A stretch of DNA of 64,000 nt from JBNJGB01 sp051747385 (GCA_051747385.1 JBNJGB010000031.1:1-64000); one strand, 5' to 3'; counted from the stretch's first letter, positions 55,541 to 63,971 are shown. A program made the numbers and translations. The notes: generated by a model not told the origin, from the letters alone.

Positions 55541-55834
55541 TCACGCGACACGGGTGAGGTCGTCCTCGATCCGGGTCCGCAGGCGCGGCTTCACCATCCT
55601 GTCGGTGGCGAGGTCCACGGGGCGCTGGAGAAGCTCCTCGAGCCGATCCTCGAGGGCGAAGTAGCCGCGGAGAGTGGGCCTCGCGCGGAAGGTCACCACG
55701 ACGTCGACGTCGCTGTCGGGCCGAAGGTCACCGCGCGCGGCGGAGCCGAACACGGCCAGCGAGGCCACGTCGAACTCCTCTCGGAGCTCATCGGCGTGGC
55801 TTCGCAGCGTGGCCAGGACGTCCGGTTTGCTCAT
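55541..55834 (-). CDS. Minimal nucleotidyltransferase (MNT type)
   Basis: A 97-residue protein with the nucleotidyltransferase motif GS-x3-G-x5-SDVDVVV (FGSAARGDLRPDSDVDVVV). Such proteins are often the antitoxin (AMP/oligo-AMP transferase) of HEPN-MNT toxin-antitoxin pairs. ATG at 55834 is the start preferred on length. I looked for a HEPN partner (R-x4-6-H motif) on both sides and did not find one, so it may be an orphan. Confidence 0.85.
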   Translation of the reverse strand: MSKPDVLATLRSHADELREEFDVASLAVFGSAARGDLRPDSDVDVVVTFRARPTLRGYFALEDRLEELLQRPVDLATDRMVKPRLRTRIEDDLTRVA

Positions 55835-56114
55835 GGCGGGACCCGTCCGGTTTCGGAGCATCGGCTTGCGCCGTCACGGAGAGGATAGCGCGGGGTCGGC
55901 CGACGCGCGAACCGTGGAGCAGAACACGCTCTTGCGGAAGCGCCACGTAGCGGAACACCACGATGAGTCCGCGGAAGCGTCTCCGGATCGGGGCTTCCGG
56001 GGCTCGAAGCCCCTGGCCCAGGTTGATCCCGCCCAGCCGGCGACACTCCCGCGTCATGTAGCGGATGTCCGACTGGACGAGCCCCTCGAGCCGACTCGAA
56101 CGGAACGTCGACAT
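55788..56114 (-). pseudogene. Truncated class I/II aminotransferase, 5' end only
   Basis: From ATG 56114, with the excellent ribosome site GGAGGAGG, the frame encodes MSTFRSSRLEGLVQSDIR, then YMTRECRRLGGINLGQG, which is the typical N terminus of PLP-dependent aminotransferases of the KAT/AspC type. After about 36 codons the sequence stops resembling the family (break near 56008) and continues as an unrelated Arg-rich frame to a stop at 55788, overlapping the nucleotidyltransferase gene. The catalytic lysine and most of the protein are missing. A deletion has probably joined this gene start to the region near the nucleotidyltransferase. Confidence 0.6.
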
Positions 56115-56186
56115 GGCGGCCTCCTCCCACCGCCACTGTAGGAGAGGTCGCGCCGTCACCCGACCCGGGTCGGGAGTCGCGCTCGC

Positions 56187-57449
56187 CTATGGAGGACCCG
56201 GGCTTCCGAGGCGCCTCCGGACCTCGGCGAGGCCCGGGATCGGCTCGTCGGCCCCGTCGCCCGCCAGGAACGACAGGTGGTCCACGGGCAGGACCGCACG
56301 GTCGTCCACGCCGTCGAGACGCTGGCTCTCCAGGGTGACCGCGCCGTCGCCCCGAGGGCCGGAGACGGCCCGGGCCGCCTCCACGAGTCCCTCGAGCCAG
56401 GTCGCGGCCGTCCGCGCCATGGCGTCCTCCGAGCGCGCGAGGCGCGCGAGGGTGGCGTCCGCCACGGCGAAGACCTCGGGGCCCACCACGTCGCCGTCGC
56501 CCGCCAGGATGCTGTAGCGGACGCCCTCCCGACGCTCCGCGGCGCGGAGGTCCCGCATGAGGGGGGAGTCGGGCTGGAGGTCGCGCGCCGCCTGGCCCAG
56601 GCCGTCGAAGACGAACAGCCCGCCGAGGCCCTCGCCCAGCAGGTCGCTGAGCGTCTCGGGGATCTCCCGCACGGCGTGGTAGCGGGCCAGCGGCGCGCCC
56701 CCGAAGGGCGGGCAGCACGCGATGAAGCGGGCCACCTCGCCGCCGTAGTCGGGGTCCGTCTCCAGGTAGGTCCTCGCGACGACGCCGCCCATGGAGACGG
56801 TCACGAGGTCGATGCGCCGGCCGGTGTCCCGGTGCAGACCGCGCAGGAGGCGCCCGAGGGCCCGGGCCGTCCGCCGGATGCGCCCGTCGTCGGGATAGCG
56901 GAACAGGTAGACGTCCCGACCGTCGTGCGCCAGGGCGGCCGCCGCGCCGTGGAGGCTCTCCGGGCCCGAGTCCAGGCCGTGGACGAACACCACGGGAGGT
57001 CCGCCCTGAGCGGAGCCCTGGACGCGGTCCAGGGCGAACACGGGCGGGCGGCGGCCGAGCACGCGGCGCAGGACGCCCTCCAGCTCGTCGATGCGGGCGT
57101 CCAGCTGGCGGCGGTCGATCGCCACGATCAGCGTGTCGTCGCGGAGAGCGAGGTCCACGCCGATTCGGTCCAGCGCCATGTCCAGGCCCAGGACCGCCGC
57201 TCGCCCGATCGCGTCGGCCACCGGGATGCGCGTGTCCGGGAGCGACCCCGGCAGCGCGATCGGACCGCCGACCTCGGCCAGCAGCACCGACACCACGTCG
57301 GCGATCGCGACTCCCCCGTCCCGGACCTCCAGGCGGTGCACCGCCCGGTCGCCCGAGGGAGGCTCCGCCGGCTGGGCCGCGGCCCCGGCGACCAGGGCCG
57401 CGAGGGCGACCAGCGTGGCGGCGGCGCGGCGGATGGGACCGGGGCGCAT
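56187..57449 (-). CDS. Exported alpha/beta hydrolase (lipase-like)
   Basis: A 420-residue protein. ATG 57449 follows GAGGAG. Signal peptide (IRRAAATLVALAALVAGAAA); an N-terminal part of about 120 residues; then the hydrolase fold with PPVVFVHGLDSGPESL (oxyanion loop) and the nucleophile elbow TVSMGGVVA, in which the usual first Gly is Thr. YDDPDY-like ETDPDYGG, FIACCPPFGGAPLARY and a late PVDHLSF (possible catalytic His) follow. Probable periplasmic or secreted esterase/lipase; substrate not visible. Confidence 0.85.
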   Translation of the reverse strand: MRPGPIRRAAATLVALAALVAGAAAQPAEPPSGDRAVHRLEVRDGGVAIADVVSVLLAEVGGPIALPGSLPDTRIPVADAIGRAAVLGLDMALDRIGVDLALRDDTLIVAIDRRQLDARIDELEGVLRRVLGRRPPVFALDRVQGSAQGGPPVVFVHGLDSGPESLHGAAAALAHDGRDVYLFRYPDDGRIRRTARALGRLLRGLHRDTGRRIDLVTVSMGGVVARTYLETDPDYGGEVARFIACCPPFGGAPLARYHAVREIPETLSDLLGEGLGGLFVFDGLGQAARDLQPDSPLMRDLRAAERREGVRYSILAGDGDVVGPEVFAVADATLARLARSEDAMARTAATWLEGLVEAARAVSGPRGDGAVTLESQRLDGVDDRAVLPVDHLSFLAGDGADEPIPGLAEVRRRLGSPGPP

Positions 57450-57595
57450 GGGGTGTCTCCTCGGGCGGGCATGGGGGAGGCTCGGGGGCAACGTACCAGC
57501 GGGCGCCCGTGTTCCGGCGGGCCTCGGGAAACATGCTGGTATCCCGGCCCCGTATGGCTATCATCCCGGCGTCCCCCGGCGGTAGGAGAGGAACC

Positions 57596-58513
57596 ATGCG
57601 CGTCCCCGCGAAGCACATCCTTCGGCAGGGGCCGGTGCTGGCGGCCATGGGGCGGACGGCGCTCCTCGCCGTGGCCCAGCGCCTCGAGGGCGAGCGAGGG
57701 CCCATCCCGACGACGCCCGGCCCGACGTACTCCGAGGTGGTGCCGCCGAGGCCGAGCGACCTCGTCCGGGACCTGGTCCGCTGGGCCGGCGGCGATCCGT
57801 CGGCCTACCGCGACCACCTGCCCATCTACATGTTCCCGCAGTGGGGCTTCCCGCTGGTCTCGCGGACGCTGGAGTCCATCCCGTATCCGCTGACGCTCGT
57901 GCTGAATGCGGGATGCTCGATGACCATGCGGGCGCCCATCCCGACCGGGAAGCCGCTCGATGCCTCGGCGCGGCTCACGAGCATCGACGACGACGGACGC
58001 CGCGCCATCCTGAACCAGCGGCTGATCACGGGCACCGCGGACGTGCCCGAGGCGCTGGTGGTGGACTTCCAGGCCCTGGTCCCCCTCGTGAAGGGCGGCA
58101 AGGGGAAGAAGAAGGACAAGCCCCGCGTGCCGAACGACGCCCGGGAGATCGCCTTCTGGAGGCTCCCGGACGACGCGGGCCTCGAGTTCGCCCTGCTGAC
58201 CGGCGACTTCAACCCCATTCACTGGCTCCGGCCCTACGCCCGCATGTCCGGCTTCCGGAACACCATCCTCCATGGCTTCGGGTCCCTGGCCCTGGCGGTG
58301 GAGGGCATGAACCGGGCCCTGTTCGCCGGCGACCCCCACCGGCTGCGCGCCCTGGAGGTACGCTTCACGCGGCCCCTGGTGCTCCCCGCCGCCGTGGGCC
58401 TGTACGTGGACGACGAGGGCGGCGTCTGGGTCGGGGACGCCCCGGGCGGTCCCGCCTACATGGCCGGCACGTACACGACGCGCGACTCCGACACCCCCGA
58501 GGAGGCATCATGA
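57596..58513 (+). CDS. MaoC-like (R)-specific enoyl dehydratase
   Basis: A 305-residue double hot-dog hydratase. The MaoC signature is present in FALLTGDFNPIHWLRPYARMSGF, followed by ILHGFGSLAL. ATG at 57596 has AGGAGAGGAA upstream. It is translationally coupled to the next gene (ATGA). The order MaoC, long FabG, thiolase mirrors the htdX-fabG4-fadA2 gene group of mycobacteria, so a role in fatty acid or polyketide beta-carbon processing is likely. Confidence 0.9.
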   Translation: MRVPAKHILRQGPVLAAMGRTALLAVAQRLEGERGPIPTTPGPTYSEVVPPRPSDLVRDLVRWAGGDPSAYRDHLPIYMFPQWGFPLVSRTLESIPYPLTLVLNAGCSMTMRAPIPTGKPLDASARLTSIDDDGRRAILNQRLITGTADVPEALVVDFQALVPLVKGGKGKKKDKPRVPNDAREIAFWRLPDDAGLEFALLTGDFNPIHWLRPYARMSGFRNTILHGFGSLALAVEGMNRALFAGDPHRLRALEVRFTRPLVLPAAVGLYVDDEGGVWVGDAPGGPAYMAGTYTTRDSDTPEEAS

Positions 58514-59946
58514 GCGACTTCCTGGTCGACCTGGGCGACAACCCCCGCGCGCGGAAGCTCATCCGCTCCCTGGGCCTGCCGATCCCGCTGCCCCAGAAGC
58601 TCCGGCGGCCCACCGGCCCCTGGCAGGAGCGCCCGCTGCAGGATCGGGACGTCCTGGTCGCGTGCAGCGACGGCGCCGATCTCGACGGGGCCATCGCGGA
58701 CACCCTGGCTCCCGCGGGCGCCAACCCGATCCTGGTGGGCGAGGAGGACGAGGCGCGGTCCTACGTGGAGCCCGGCGAGGCCTACGGCCGCCCGCCGGTC
58801 GTCATCGCCCCCGGGGAGCCGAGCGACGACGTGGAGCCCCACGGCATGATCTTCGACGCCACCGGGCTGAGGTCGCCGTCGGAGCTTCGCTCCCTGTACG
58901 ACTTCTTCCACGCGTGGATCCGCCGCATTCGGCGGTGTGGGCGAGTCGTCGTGCTCGGGCGGCCGCCCGAGGGCGAGCGCAAGGTGGTGGAGTCGGCGGC
59001 CCAGGGCGCCCTGGACGGCTTCGTGCGGAGCGTCTCCAAGGAGGTCGGCGCGAAGGGCGCCACGGCGAACCTGATCACCGTGGAGCGGGGGGCCGAGGAC
59101 CGCGTGGCGCCGGTGCTGCGCTTCCTCCTGTCCGACCGCTCGGCGTTCGTGACGGGTCAGCCCTTCCGCGTGACCGGGGAGGCGAAGGCCGTCGGCGCGA
59201 CGCGCTGGGTGCGCCCCCTGGAGGGCAAGGTGGCCCTGGTCACCGGCGCCGCCCGGGGCATCGGCCGGGAGACCGCGCGCCTCATGGCGGACGAGGGCGC
59301 CCACGTGGTGGTCCTCGACCGGCCGGAGGACGACGGCCCGGCGAGCCGGACGGCGCGCGAGATCGGCGGCTCGGTCCTCCTCGCGGACGTCGCGGACCCG
59401 GAGGCGCCCGCGACCATCGCGAAGAGCCTCGCGGAGGAGTACGGCGGCGTGGACATCGTGGTCCACAACGCCGGCGTCACGCGCGACAAGACCCTGGCGA
59501 AGATGTCCGACTCCCAGTGGGACCTCACCATCGCGGTGAACCTGCAGGCGGTGGTGGACATGACCGCCGCCATCGTGGACGGGCCGCTCCGGGACGGGGG
59601 CCGCATCGTGTGCCTGTCGTCCATCGCCGGCCTGGCGGGCAACTTCGGGCAGGCCAACTACTCGGCGTCGAAGGCGGGCATCGTCGGCTTCGTGCGGGCC
59701 CTGGCCCCGACCCTGGCGAAGCGCGGGGTCACCGTGAACGCCGTGGCCCCCGGCTTCATCGAGACGCGCATGACCGCCGCCATCCCGCCCATCAACCGGG
59801 AGGTCATCCGGCGGCTGTCCAACCTGTCGCAGGGCGGGAAGCCGCAGGACATCGGCGAGGCCATCACCTTCCTGGCGAGCCCCGGCGCCTCCGGGCTCAC
59901 GGGCCGCGTGATCCGCGTCTGCGGCGGCAACTACGTCGGGGCCTGA
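58510..59946 (+). CDS. Two-domain 3-oxoacyl reductase (FabG4-like)
   Basis: A 478-residue protein with an N-terminal degenerate SDR-like domain (about 1-235, VACSDGADLDGAI, no Tyr-Lys pair) and a C-terminal complete SDR domain (about 238-478): GAARGIGRETARL cofactor motif, HNAGVTRDKTLAKM, SSIAGLAGNFGQANYSASK with catalytic Ser, Tyr and Lys. This is the high-molecular-weight FabG4 type, which uses NADH on 3-oxoacyl-CoA. The ATG overlaps the MaoC stop. Confidence 0.92.
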   Translation: MSDFLVDLGDNPRARKLIRSLGLPIPLPQKLRRPTGPWQERPLQDRDVLVACSDGADLDGAIADTLAPAGANPILVGEEDEARSYVEPGEAYGRPPVVIAPGEPSDDVEPHGMIFDATGLRSPSELRSLYDFFHAWIRRIRRCGRVVVLGRPPEGERKVVESAAQGALDGFVRSVSKEVGAKGATANLITVERGAEDRVAPVLRFLLSDRSAFVTGQPFRVTGEAKAVGATRWVRPLEGKVALVTGAARGIGRETARLMADEGAHVVVLDRPEDDGPASRTAREIGGSVLLADVADPEAPATIAKSLAEEYGGVDIVVHNAGVTRDKTLAKMSDSQWDLTIAVNLQAVVDMTAAIVDGPLRDGGRIVCLSSIAGLAGNFGQANYSASKAGIVGFVRALAPTLAKRGVTVNAVAPGFIETRMTAAIPPINREVIRRLSNLSQGGKPQDIGEAITFLASPGASGLTGRVIRVCGGNYVGA

Positions 59947-59962
59947 GGGCCCGGGAGGGGAC

Positions 59963-61354
59963 ATGGCGACGAAGAAGAAGAGCGGCACCACGAAGAAGGC
60001 CGCGGGCGGCACGACGAAGCGGAAGAAGCCCGCCGCGAAGGGCAAGGCGAAGGCCGCGGAGGCGACGAAGCCCTCCCGGCGCGCCGTGATCGTGGCGGGC
60101 GTGCGGACGCCGTTCGTCCGCGCCTTCCGCGAGTTCATGAAGCTGGACACCATCGACCTGGGCGTGGCCGCGACCCGCGCGCTCCTCGAGCAGACGGAGC
60201 TTCCCCGGGACGAGGTGGACGCCATGGTCTGGGGCGGCGTCATCCTGCCCGGCACGACGCCGAACGTGGGCCGGGAGATCGTGCTCGACCTGCGCCTGCC
60301 GCCGAGCGTGGAGGCCCGCACGGTGACACGGGCCTGCGCCTCCGGGCTCCAGGCCATCACGGACGCCGTGGAGAGCATCGAGCGCGGACACGCCGACGTG
60401 GTGATCGCGGGCGGGTCCGACTCGACCTCCAACGCGGAGCTGACCCTGCCCCAGAAGCTGGTCCACGCCCTGGCCCCCCTGGCCTTCGGCAAGCCCAAGC
60501 CGGCGGACTACCTCGCCGTGGCCTCGCAGCTCATGCCCATCACGGACCTGCTCCCGAAGCCTCCGCGGATCGCCGAGCGCACCACCGGCGAGCTGATGGG
60601 GGAGTCGGCCGAGAAGATGGCCCGGCGCAACGGCGTCACCCGCGAGAGCCAGGATCGCTTCGCGGCCACGTCCCACGCCCGGGCGGCCGCGGCCATCGCC
60701 TCCGGCCGCCTCACGCGCGAGGTGGCCCCCGTGCGGACGCCCGCCGGCGACGTCGTGGCGTCCGACACCCTCGTCCGCGGGGACACCAGCCTGGAGAAGC
60801 TCGCGCGGCTCCGGCCGGCCTTCGCGAAGGACGGCACGCTGACGGCCGGGAACTCCAGCCCGCTGACCGACGGGGCCGCGGCCGTGCTCCTCATGAGCGA
60901 GGACAAGGCGAAGGCCCTCGGCTACGAGCCCCTGGCCGCGTTCCGGAGCTGGTCCTACGTGGGCGTCGACCCGGCGGATCAGCTCCTGATGGGCCCGGCG
61001 CTGGCCATGCCCCGGGCGCTGGAGCGCGCCGGCATGGACCTGGAGGACGTGGACGTCGTGGACATGCACGAGGCGTTCGCGGCGCAGGTGCTCTCCGTGC
61101 TCCAGATGCTCGGGAGCGACGGCTTCGCGCGGGAGCGGCTCGGTCGGCGCCGCGCCGTGGGCACGATCGCCACCAGCCGGCTCAACCTGCACGGCGGCTC
61201 GGTGGCCCTGGGGCACCCGTTCGGGGCCACGGGCGCGCGCATCGTCACGACCATGGCGAACGAGCTCCGCCTGTCGGATCGCGAGACGGCGCTCATCGGG
61301 ATCTGCGCCGCCGGCGGGCTCGGGGCCGGGGCGGTGCTGGAGCGCGTGGGCTGA
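59963..61354 (+). CDS. Acetyl-CoA acyltransferase (thiolase) with Lys-rich N-terminal tail
   Basis: A 463-residue thiolase. Nucleophile C125 in TRACASGLQAI, the GNSSPLTDGAAA block, HEAFAAQVL, GGSVALGHPFGATGAR (His) and the last Cys in CAAGGLGAG are intact. About 38 residues before the thiolase fold are Lys/Ala/Gly/Thr-rich (MATKKKSGTTKKAA, GKAKAAEATK), which is unusual; thiolases normally begin near the RRAVIVAG strand. GGGAGGGG precedes the ATG. Its stop codon lies within the target duplication of the family A element at 61359. Confidence 0.93.
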   Translation: MATKKKSGTTKKAAGGTTKRKKPAAKGKAKAAEATKPSRRAVIVAGVRTPFVRAFREFMKLDTIDLGVAATRALLEQTELPRDEVDAMVWGGVILPGTTPNVGREIVLDLRLPPSVEARTVTRACASGLQAITDAVESIERGHADVVIAGGSDSTSNAELTLPQKLVHALAPLAFGKPKPADYLAVASQLMPITDLLPKPPRIAERTTGELMGESAEKMARRNGVTRESQDRFAATSHARAAAAIASGRLTREVAPVRTPAGDVVASDTLVRGDTSLEKLARLRPAFAKDGTLTAGNSSPLTDGAAAVLLMSEDKAKALGYEPLAAFRSWSYVGVDPADQLLMGPALAMPRALERAGMDLEDVDVVDMHEAFAAQVLSVLQMLGSDGFARERLGRRRAVGTIATSRLNLHGGSVALGHPFGATGARIVTTMANELRLSDRETALIGICAAGGLGAGAVLERVG

Positions 61355-61358
61355 TCCG

Positions 61359-61505
61359 GCAGGGCAACCGCAAGGTCGGAAAAGCGAGGGTCGCGCGGCG
61401 GTACGGCGCCCGGCGCCGGATTGCATCCGCTCGCAAACGATGGATTTTGCGGGTCTGAGAGCGGGCAAGGGCAAGGGAGGGCGGTCGACTTTGCGACCGC
61501 CCTGG
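61359..61505 (+). mobile_element. Family A MITE, copy 2
   Basis: A 147-bp element. Left end GCAGGGCAACCGCAAGGTCG pairs imperfectly with the right end (reverse CCAGGGCGGTCGCAAAGTCG). It is flanked by 8-bp direct repeats CTGATCCG (61351-61358 and 61506-61513), and the left repeat contains the thiolase stop codon. It has a (GGGCAA) tract and a perfect hairpin at 61478-61503. The other full copy (63674-63838) is inverted. No gene is seen in the gap 61355-61601 apart from this. Confidence 0.8.
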
Positions 61506-61601
61506 CTGATCCGGTCTTCGGCCTTGCGTTCGGGGCCGGACCGGTTGTAAACGACACGGCCTCGAATCATTCGAGGGCATCGGCGGATCGGAGAGGAATC
61601 C

Positions 61602-61904
61602 ATGGCGGTTCAGAAGAAGGCGAAGCTCGCACACGAGAAGAAGGCCGGCGGCGCCGAAGAGGGCTTCAAGGGCCAGTTCAACTTCAGGTCGGTGGTGGAG
61701 CTCGTGGAGTTCTCCAGCGGCGAGAAGGCCGCGATCGTCGACCTCGACGGCAACGGGACCCTGGGCATCGTCGACCGCCACTACGTGTCGACCGACCCGA
61801 AGACCGGTGAGCACCGGCCCTCGCCCATGGCCTGCCCGGCCGTGTACGACGAGACCGCCCGGCAGCTCGCGATCGAGCGCCACAAGAGCTACACGGCGGG
61901 CTGA
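61602..61904 (+). CDS. Small protein, unknown function
   Basis: A 100-residue protein with a Lys-rich start (MAVQKKAKLAHEKKAGGAEEG) and a C-terminal part (VELVEFSSGEKAAIVDLDGNG, then YDETARQLAIERHKSY). No family recognised. GGAGAGGAATCC sits before the ATG. It directly precedes the next small gene (six bases) and may be co-expressed. Confidence 0.7.
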   Translation: MAVQKKAKLAHEKKAGGAEEGFKGQFNFRSVVELVEFSSGEKAAIVDLDGNGTLGIVDRHYVSTDPKTGEHRPSPMACPAVYDETARQLAIERHKSYTAG

Positions 61905-61909
61905 GCCCG

Positions 61910-62314
61910 GTGGGCACCCTGGTCCACCGGACCCACGACGACGGCAAGGTCCGGATGGACCTGGCCTTCGGCGACGACCACCGGCTGGTCGTGCGCTTCG
62001 AGGGCCGCGGGACGATGCCCGGCACCTACGCGTTCGTGGAGGGCCTGCAGGAGGTCTTCGAGGCCGCCGGCCCCGACGGGCGCGTCGAGGGCATGGTCGA
62101 CCTGTCGAAGCTCCGCGGGGCGCCCCTGCGCGGGCAGATCGTGACGGCGAAGGGCATCCTCCCCTATCGGAAGCAGATCGGGAAGGTGGCCATCGTCGGC
62201 GCCGGCAAGGCGGAGCGAAAGTTCGCGACGGCCGCGCTCAAGATCGTGCGCATCGACACGGTCCGCTACTGCGACGACGAGGCCGAGGCCCGCGACTGGC
62301 TCGGCTGGGGGTAG
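61910..62314 (+). CDS. STAS/SpoIIAA-like small protein
   Basis: A 134-residue protein. The pattern of beta strands (VRMDLAFGDDHRLVVRFEGRGTMPGTYAFVEGL; VEGMVDLSKLRGA; KVAIVGAGKAERKF) and the length resemble SpoIIAA-like/STAS-type proteins that bind nucleotides or lipids. GTG start. Similar proteins are often associated with stress or membrane regulation; function here unknown. Confidence 0.68.
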   Translation: MGTLVHRTHDDGKVRMDLAFGDDHRLVVRFEGRGTMPGTYAFVEGLQEVFEAAGPDGRVEGMVDLSKLRGAPLRGQIVTAKGILPYRKQIGKVAIVGAGKAERKFATAALKIVRIDTVRYCDDEAEARDWLGWG

Positions 62315-62360
62315 GACCGGCGTCCTCGCCTCACAGCCATCCGATGACCGCCGGCGACGG

Positions 62361-62584
62361 CTCACAGTCCTACACATCTCGGGGTGCCGCAGCCTCGGCG
62401 AGAATCGCGCGCCAAGGCGCCAAGACGCAAAGGCCAGCGAACCGCTTGCACACAGGTTCGGCTGCGACTCTCGGGCCACCGGCAGGCCCACAGCGAGCAT
62501 ACCGGACCGAATCATGCCGTTTTCCTTTGCGTCTTCGCGTCTTTGCGCGAGCCCTTCGTGTTGCGACGTGTGACGAACTGTGAA
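62361..62584 (-). mobile_element. Family B MITE, copy 2
   Basis: A 224-bp element, inverted relative to the copy at 36555-36778 and similar along its whole length. Imperfect terminal repeats (CTCACAG and, in reverse, TTCACAG) and perfect 10-bp flanking direct repeats CCGGCGACGG (62351-62360 and 62585-62594). Arms include CCAAGGCGCCAAGACGCAAAGG, so the unit can fold as one long hairpin. It fills most of the gap 62315-62599, and its right duplication ends just before the kinase-like gene stop. Confidence 0.8.
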
Positions 62585-62599
62585 CCGGCGACGGCCGTC

Positions 62600-63616
62600 C
62601 TACTCCGAGCCCACGATGATCCGGACCCGCGGGCCGGTCCGCACGATCAGGGGCGGCCGGGCCTCCAGCAGGTCCCCGTCGACCATGTGGGGGAACACGT
62701 CCGCCTCCGGCTCGATGATCACCTCGCGGGGCGTGCGATCGAAGCCGGCCCGGGGTCGCAGGCCCCTGCCCGCGTAGAGCCGGCCGAGGTCCCGCGCCAC
62801 GGCGCCGGCCGTCCCGGTGAGGCCGACCAGGTGGAAGCGGTCCAGGTCCCGCCGGCACCAGGCGAAGGGCTTGAAGCCGAGGCCGAGCTCCGGCGCGGTG
62901 CCGGCGCCGACGCCCAGGTAGTCCGCGGTGGGCATCCGCTCCCCGTCCACGGTGAGGGTGGCGACGACCCGCTCGCTCATGCGGCGGATGAGGCGGCCGC
63001 GGACCAGGATGCTGCCGAGTGTCGCGGACAGGGTGGTCACGGCGGTCACGGGCGTCGGATAGGGGTCGCCGCGGCGGTAATACTCGGCCAGGAAGCCGTG
63101 CAGGACCCCGAACCCGAAGAGGAACCCCAGGCGGCCGCCGGCGTCCATGGTGGCGACCTCGGTCGTGCGCAGGCGCTCGCCCCGACGTAGCCGGGCGACG
63201 AGGGCGCGCAGGAGGCCCTCCGGCTTCCCCCGCGGCGCGCCCACGCCGTTGGCGACCGTGTTCATGGTGCCGCCACGCAGGAGCGCGAGGAGCGGCAGGG
63301 GCGCGTCGCCGTAGACCTCCCGGAAGGCCGTCAGGACCATGGAGTTGGTGCCGTCGCCGCCGCTCACCGCGAGGACGTCGAGGCCCTTTCGGCGGAAGTC
63401 CTCGGCCGCGCGCCGGAGGCTGTCCGGGTCGGCGCAGCGGAAGACCTCGCCCCGGTCGCCGACGATCCACTCGAGCCGGTCGATGGCCTCGCCGCGGCCC
63501 CGGTTCCGCCCGGACATGGGGTTCAGGATCACCCCGACGCTCGACGCCTCCTCGATGGGACGGCGAGGGGCGGGGCCGGGCTCCGAGAGCCTGCTCTTGG
63601 CGGTGTGCGGGGCCAT
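62600..63616 (-). CDS. Diacylglycerol/sphingosine kinase-like protein
   Basis: A 338-residue protein of the DAGK catalytic domain family. N-terminal GVILNPMSGRNRGR, the nucleotide-binding SGGDGTNSMVL (GGDGT), LLRGGTMNTVANG and the C-terminal EADVFPHMVDGD are classical. It would phosphorylate diacylglycerol or a related lipid. ATG at 63616 is chosen; GTG at 63622 in frame is possible. The upstream region is occupied by a family A element (63674-63838), so its promoter may be provided or disrupted by it. Confidence 0.92.
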   Translation of the reverse strand: MAPHTAKSRLSEPGPAPRRPIEEASSVGVILNPMSGRNRGRGEAIDRLEWIVGDRGEVFRCADPDSLRRAAEDFRRKGLDVLAVSGGDGTNSMVLTAFREVYGDAPLPLLALLRGGTMNTVANGVGAPRGKPEGLLRALVARLRRGERLRTTEVATMDAGGRLGFLFGFGVLHGFLAEYYRRGDPYPTPVTAVTTLSATLGSILVRGRLIRRMSERVVATLTVDGERMPTADYLGVGAGTAPELGLGFKPFAWCRRDLDRFHLVGLTGTAGAVARDLGRLYAGRGLRPRAGFDRTPREVIIEPEADVFPHMVDGDLLEARPPLIVRTGPRVRIIVGSE

Positions 63617-63673
63617 GGACACCGGTCGTATACCACAGCGCGTCCGCAGGTCGGAGGACGCCGTGGACCGCGC

Positions 63674-63838
63674 CCAGGGCGGTCGCAAAGTCGACCGCCC
63701 TCCCTTGCCTTTGCCCTTGCCCGTGCCCTTGCCTGCTCTCAGACGCGCAGAACCCATCGTTTCCGAGCGGGTGCAATCCGGCGCTGGGCGCCGTACCGCC
63801 GCACGGCCCTCACCTCTCCGACTTTGCGATTGCCCTGG
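63674..63838 (-). mobile_element. Family A MITE, copy 3
   Basis: A 165-bp element with 20-bp terminal inverted repeats that agree at 18 of 20 positions (CCAGGGC, then GG or AA, then TCGCAAAGTCG). It is flanked by perfect 8-bp duplications GACCGCGC (63666-63673 and 63839-63846). The inside matches the copy at 61359-61505 in reverse, with extra hexamer units (TTGCCC/TTGCCT/GTGCCC) explaining the greater length. Located 57 bases upstream of the diacylglycerol-kinase-like gene start. Gap 63617-63971 shows no gene. Confidence 0.85.
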
Positions 63839-63971
63839 GACCGCGCGCGGCTTCGAGGTCCCGGCAAGAGTCCCGTCCCTTCCGGTGTCCCGCCCCTCCG
63901 CCGAGGATGAATAGTCGGGGGACCCCGTCGTCTCCCTGGCGTCTCCCACCGCACGGATGGAGGACCCGCTC

